64,000 nt of DNA, taken from assembly GCA_963844855.1 (NCBI GenBank), contig CAWJQP010000075.1:178242-242241 (forward strand), read 5' to 3'. Below the pieces are notes generated by a model. That model worked only from the letters and a program-made list of their open reading frames with translations. It was not told the DNA's origin and searched no databases. The stretch comes from DASQDN01 sp963844855. GTDB taxonomy: Bacteria; Acidobacteriota; Terriglobia; Bryobacterales; Bryobacteraceae. Within the stretch, counting starts at the first letter, position 1. Each line of letters begins with the position of its first letter. The position numbers and the translations under genes were made by a program. Below, in pieces: positions 61,201-64,000 of this stretch.

Positions 61201-61474
61201 TTCGAAGGCGGTTTGGTACCCCTGAGCCCGAAGATAATCTTCTTCGCGTCTCTCGAACCAGTTCATCCCGCAAGATCATTGTGACAAAGCTCGTTTTGCG
61301 GACAGGATGAATGGCATGCCCGTTCCAGGTCTCGTTACCGACTCGCCGATCACATTCGCACACATGCTGAATCGATCACGCGCAGTCGAACGCACCGTCT
61401 CACGGACGTCTCGACGACGGTTCGGCCAACACGCAGAGCCGCAGCGGTTCTTAAGGTAAGATTTGGATCACACG
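61201..61474. other. Intergenic region of about 270 bases
   Basis: Between the intron remnant and the two-gene RX6H/ATPase unit. No gene is seen. A TTAAGGTAAG stretch at 61451-61460 may serve as ribosome site for the next gene. Confidence 0.3.
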
Positions 61475-62194
61475 ATGCCTCCGAGCGCGAGCACTAACTT
61501 TTATCTCACACTCAACACTGCGACCCGCCAAGCGATTGAACAGGCAACTTCGGATCCTACAAACGTTGGTCAAGCGCAGCACCGAATTGATCAACTCAAT
61601 CAATGGCGCGAAGCCCTCAGTGCGCGTCCTGACAGCATAGTTCTTCAGCATGCAATCAGCGAAGTAACAGTTGGTCTGTTTCTCCTCGTTTCGGGGTTAT
61701 ACAGGCCGGCCTTCGTTTCCCTCAGGCTTTTCCTTGAACTATCGCTCGCAAGCATACACTTTTCCGTTAACAGGCTGGAACTCGCGGAGTGGTTGTCCGG
61801 CAATCGCGACCTTAACTGGTCAGCCCTTATTGACGATAACCAAGGAGTTCTCTCCACACGATACGCTAATGCCTTCTTCCCTGAATTGCGAGAGCATGTT
61901 CGGACATACAATGCAATCGGATCGAAGGTTTACAGAGAGCTGTCAGAATATGTTCATGGCAATCATCATACTTGGGGAAATGCGGCAGGCGGCATAGCAT
62001 ACGACAGCGACTTGCAAGCGAAGTGGCTGTCGAGCTTCGACTCAGCCGGGACCGTGGTACTTTACTCCTTGTCTCTCCGCTTCCTCAAAGAAATGCCTCA
62101 CGCCGAGTTGTCCGGGCTTGCGCCTCTGGTCGCGGACACTTTGGGCCATATCGAAGCTCTTCGGGACTACTTAGTCGATCGCTCGGAATCCTAA
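61475..62194 (+). CDS. Unknown helical protein with RX6H motif, partner of the ATPase
   Basis: The protein (239 aa from ATG 61475; a TTG four codons upstream has better-spaced AAGG) is predicted mostly helical. A hydrophobic stretch at about 63-105 (ISEVTVGLFLLVSGLYRPAFVSLRLFLELSLASIHFSV) is too polar to be clearly membrane. Near the C-terminus VYRELSEYVHGNHHTWG contains R154 and H161, an RX6H spacing that fits the RX4-6H motif of HEPN ribonucleases, within a Y-x-x-L-S-x-Y-V-H-G pattern also seen in DUF5677-like proteins. I do not claim a definite family. Its stop is two bases before the ATPase start, so the two are certainly co-translated. A toxin or effector role next to a P-loop ATPase is a reasonable hypothesis. 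Confidence 0.7.
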   Translation: MPPSASTNFYLTLNTATRQAIEQATSDPTNVGQAQHRIDQLNQWREALSARPDSIVLQHAISEVTVGLFLLVSGLYRPAFVSLRLFLELSLASIHFSVNRLELAEWLSGNRDLNWSALIDDNQGVLSTRYANAFFPELREHVRTYNAIGSKVYRELSEYVHGNHHTWGNAAGGIAYDSDLQAKWLSSFDSAGTVVLYSLSLRFLKEMPHAELSGLAPLVADTLGHIEALRDYLVDRSES

Positions 62195-62196
62195 TA

Positions 62197-63831
62197 ATGC
62201 CCATCGATACTCTTCACGAATTTCGGTTTCGCACTGAAGATTTCCGGTTAGAGGAAATTGAGACTCAATTCGTCGGCACTGACCACGAACGTGACATCAT
62301 CGCCGGGCTGAAGGCGGCTAGTCCAATCATTCTTGAGGGGAGTCGAGGCACGGGAAAGTCCTTCCTGATGCGGGTTGCCCAACTCCAATTGGACAACGCG
62401 TTCAGCCAAGACCGCATAATTCCAGTGTATTTATCGTTCCTTCGGAGTTCACTTATTCATACTGCCGACGCAAACCAGTTCCAGAACTGGATGCTGGCCC
62501 GCCTCTGTTCTGCCGTTCTAAAGGCGTTACGTGTAAAAGGGTTGCTGGTACCAACATCGCAGCCGTTCATGGTGCTGGCCGGGGGCACGGCGTCAGCAGA
62601 CGGTGGGTCTCCGACAGCGCTCGAACGCTTGGTGCAGCAGTACGAGGAGTCGTATCGGACACCTGGTATACAGGTGACGCCCTCAGCGGTTCCGGACGTA
62701 CAGGCGTTCAAGGATGCGATTGAGGAAATATGCCAAGATCTCGGAATCACGCGATTTTGCATTCTGTTCGACGAAGCGATCCACATCTTCAGACCCGAAC
62801 AGCAGAGGCAGTTTTTCACGCTTTTTAGAGACCTTCGATCGCCTTTTTTGGGCTGCAACGCGGCCGTCTACCCAGGTGTAACATCTTATGGTCCCGTATT
62901 TGAATTGACCCACGATGCTACCCGCAAGAAGATCGATCGGGACGTGCTCTCTCGCAGGTATCTCGATCAAATGCGTGAAATTGCGTTCAAGCAGGCCGAC
63001 AGCGGTTTGGCAACCGCCATAGAAAGGAACGCTCAGAACTTCGCGGTATTGGCATACGCGGTAAGTGGGAATCCGCGCATTCTCCTAAAGACATTGGCAC
63101 AATCGCGGTCCATGGGCACGCGAGATGTGAATGAGGTGATTAGGAGTTTCTATCGATCGACGATTTGGACCGAACACTCAGGTTTAGCTGAGTCCTACGG
63201 TGGTCATCGTCCTTTTATCGACTGGGGCCGTATGTTCGTCGAGAACGTTGTGCTGCCGGAGACGAAGGCGAAAAACGATCGGCGCCAGAGTGAGGGGCAA
63301 ACGGAGTCGACATGCTACTTCTGGATCCACCGCGACACGCCCGAGGTCATTAGACACGCCCTCCGCCTCCTTGAGTACACCGGTATCGTACAAAAAGGCG
63401 ACGATGGAATCCGCGGCACGCGATCCGAAGTCGGGACCAGGTACGCGATCAATCTCGGCTGCATGTTCGCCCTCGAAGCAACACCTACAACTTCGGCTCC
63501 AGAGTTGGTCCGAAACCTGTCGATCAAGCGTTTCACGGAGTTTGGAGCGAACCATACGGCGTACGCGGATCTGGTCAATGCTGCTCCGGATTACGACGAG
63601 CCAGACATGCTACAGATTCTGCAGGAGCAGTTAGCGAAGTCTGTCGATTGTCTTGATGTTACGCCTTACCAGAACGAGAAGCTAAAGGAATCCGGGATGG
63701 AGACGGTTGGTCATGTCCTAAAATGCTCTGAACAGGATCTAATTGAGAAGATTTACTACGTGGGTGAGAAACGAGCTCGTCGTATCAAGAATGCGGCCGA
63801 GGCGGCTGTGCTCGAGTACCTGTCGGGCTGA
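62197..63831 (+). CDS. P-loop (ORC/STAND-like) ATPase with C-terminal helix-hairpin-helix
   Basis: The start ATG 62197 lies two bases after the upstream stop. The 544-residue protein has Walker A EGSRGTGKSFLM (about 47-58) and Walker B RFCILFDEAIHIF (187-198). A sensor-like segment follows (GCNAAVYPGVTSYGPVFELTHDATRK), then AYAVSGNPRILLKTLAQ, which resembles the winged-helix or lid part of ORC/Cdc6-type and STAND ATPases. The last 60 residues (VDCLDVTPYQNEKLKESGMETVGHVLKCSEQDLIEKIYYVGEKRARRIKNAAEAAVLEYL) form a helix-hairpin-helix domain like that of the RNA polymerase alpha C-terminus, suggesting DNA binding. Together with the RX6H protein this looks like a two-gene nucleic-acid sensing system; no named system is recognised. 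An upstream in-frame extension to 61972 would overlap the partner gene and is not used. Confidence 0.82.
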   Translation: MPIDTLHEFRFRTEDFRLEEIETQFVGTDHERDIIAGLKAASPIILEGSRGTGKSFLMRVAQLQLDNAFSQDRIIPVYLSFLRSSLIHTADANQFQNWMLARLCSAVLKALRVKGLLVPTSQPFMVLAGGTASADGGSPTALERLVQQYEESYRTPGIQVTPSAVPDVQAFKDAIEEICQDLGITRFCILFDEAIHIFRPEQQRQFFTLFRDLRSPFLGCNAAVYPGVTSYGPVFELTHDATRKKIDRDVLSRRYLDQMREIAFKQADSGLATAIERNAQNFAVLAYAVSGNPRILLKTLAQSRSMGTRDVNEVIRSFYRSTIWTEHSGLAESYGGHRPFIDWGRMFVENVVLPETKAKNDRRQSEGQTESTCYFWIHRDTPEVIRHALRLLEYTGIVQKGDDGIRGTRSEVGTRYAINLGCMFALEATPTTSAPELVRNLSIKRFTEFGANHTAYADLVNAAPDYDEPDMLQILQEQLAKSVDCLDVTPYQNEKLKESGMETVGHVLKCSEQDLIEKIYYVGEKRARRIKNAAEAAVLEYLSG

Positions 63832-63915
63832 GCGTCAGCGGTGGAATGTGAAGCTGCGTGTTGCAGGCGGTACAGGAATTGCGCGTTGTTCATACTACTT
63901 AGGTCCTGTGAAACG

Positions 63916-64000
63916 CTATTTCGTCAGCCAATCAATAACCACGGCATTGCGCTCCCCAAAAACCCCGTTAACGAATCTCGGAAGAATATATTCTCCAAAT
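63916..64000 (-). CDS. Possible C-terminal end of a gene running off the right edge
   Basis: On the minus strand the last bases of the window read FGEYILPRFVNGVFGERNAVVIDWLTK and a TAG at 63918-63916, open to the edge. The composition is protein-like, but with only 27 residues no family can be assigned. It would be convergent with the ATPase gene, 84 bases away. Confidence 0.3.
   Translation of the reverse strand, partial: FGEYILPRFVNGVFGERNAVVIDWLTK

Noticed and set aside
61972..63831. Extended 619-codon start for the ATPase
   Set aside because: The extra 75 codons overlap the partner gene and are out of its frame; ATG 62197, two bases after the partner stop, is the natural start.
1..64000. 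CRISPR array, rRNA or tRNA genes
   Set aside because: No regularly spaced repeats and no recognisable rRNA or tRNA signatures were found by eye; a covariance-model scan would be needed to exclude small RNAs.

Overview
The window most resembles a soil Acidobacteriota chromosome of the Solibacter/Bryobacter kind. The reasons are gene content: an 875-residue ADOP-type FtsX permease, three Ser/Thr kinases fused to PD40/TolB-like propellers, two ECF sigma genes each coupled to a signalling partner, a winged-helix/TPR regulator, PEP-CTERM surface proteins, and many secreted enzymes. This assignment is inferred from gene content only. No rRNA, tRNA or CRISPR array was recognised.

Layout. 1-960: a multi-PAS sensor running off the left edge with one single-base frameshift. 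1972-4045: a compact terminase cassette (59-aa ORF, large-terminase ATPase, separate RNase H-fold nuclease, NAxKHG-type protein) with no capsid, portal or integrase gene nearby. A decayed piece of a second copy lies at 48223-48440. 4417-9460: beta-carbonic anhydrase and a small secreted protein, then a three-gene catabolic operon (BtpA/SgcQ-like, DhaK-DhaL kinase, GlcD-type FAD oxidase). 9669-17317: metabolic genes, including an OsmC-family gene whose first catalytic Cys codon is TGA followed by a SECIS-like hairpin, so a candidate selenoprotein. The same stretch holds a VOC protein, a PLP decarboxylase, the ADOP permease behind paired dyads, and an amidohydrolase.

17439-20271 is a gene graveyard (PDZ/membrane sensor, RND pump C-terminus, BamA POTRA fragment). 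20523-23904 is an ECF sigma factor plus Ser/Thr kinase. 23921-32784 is a minus-strand run of exported proteins: a GH81 endo-beta-1,3-glucanase, an LssY_C protein, a PEP-CTERM protein, and a 949-aa protein sharing a C-terminal module with the glucanase. 33446-41786 holds a frameshifted kinase, a membrane MutS-family ATPase, secreted and ankyrin proteins, and a PEP-CTERM metalloprotease. 42343-47109 is a tight operon of ECF sigma, zinc-finger anti-sigma, an unknown 269-aa protein and a TPR-CHAT caspase-like protease. 47323-54783 holds DUF3455, PEP-CTERM (including a metzincin-like protein), BBE-type FAD oxidase, vanadium haloperoxidase-like and regulator genes. 55303-57984 is the third kinase.

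58511-61200 contains a frameshifted MaoC-like gene and a degenerate group II intron with a recognisable domain V. 61475-63831 is a two-gene unit: a helical protein with an RX6H motif and a P-loop ATPase with a helix-hairpin-helix tail. This pair is a candidate uncharacterised defence-type system.

The points I rate highest are the candidate OsmC selenoprotein, the duplicated capsid-less terminase cassette, the CHAT/ECF operon and the RX6H/ATPase pair. Four otherwise intact genes each carry exactly one single-base indel, so residual assembly errors should be considered.
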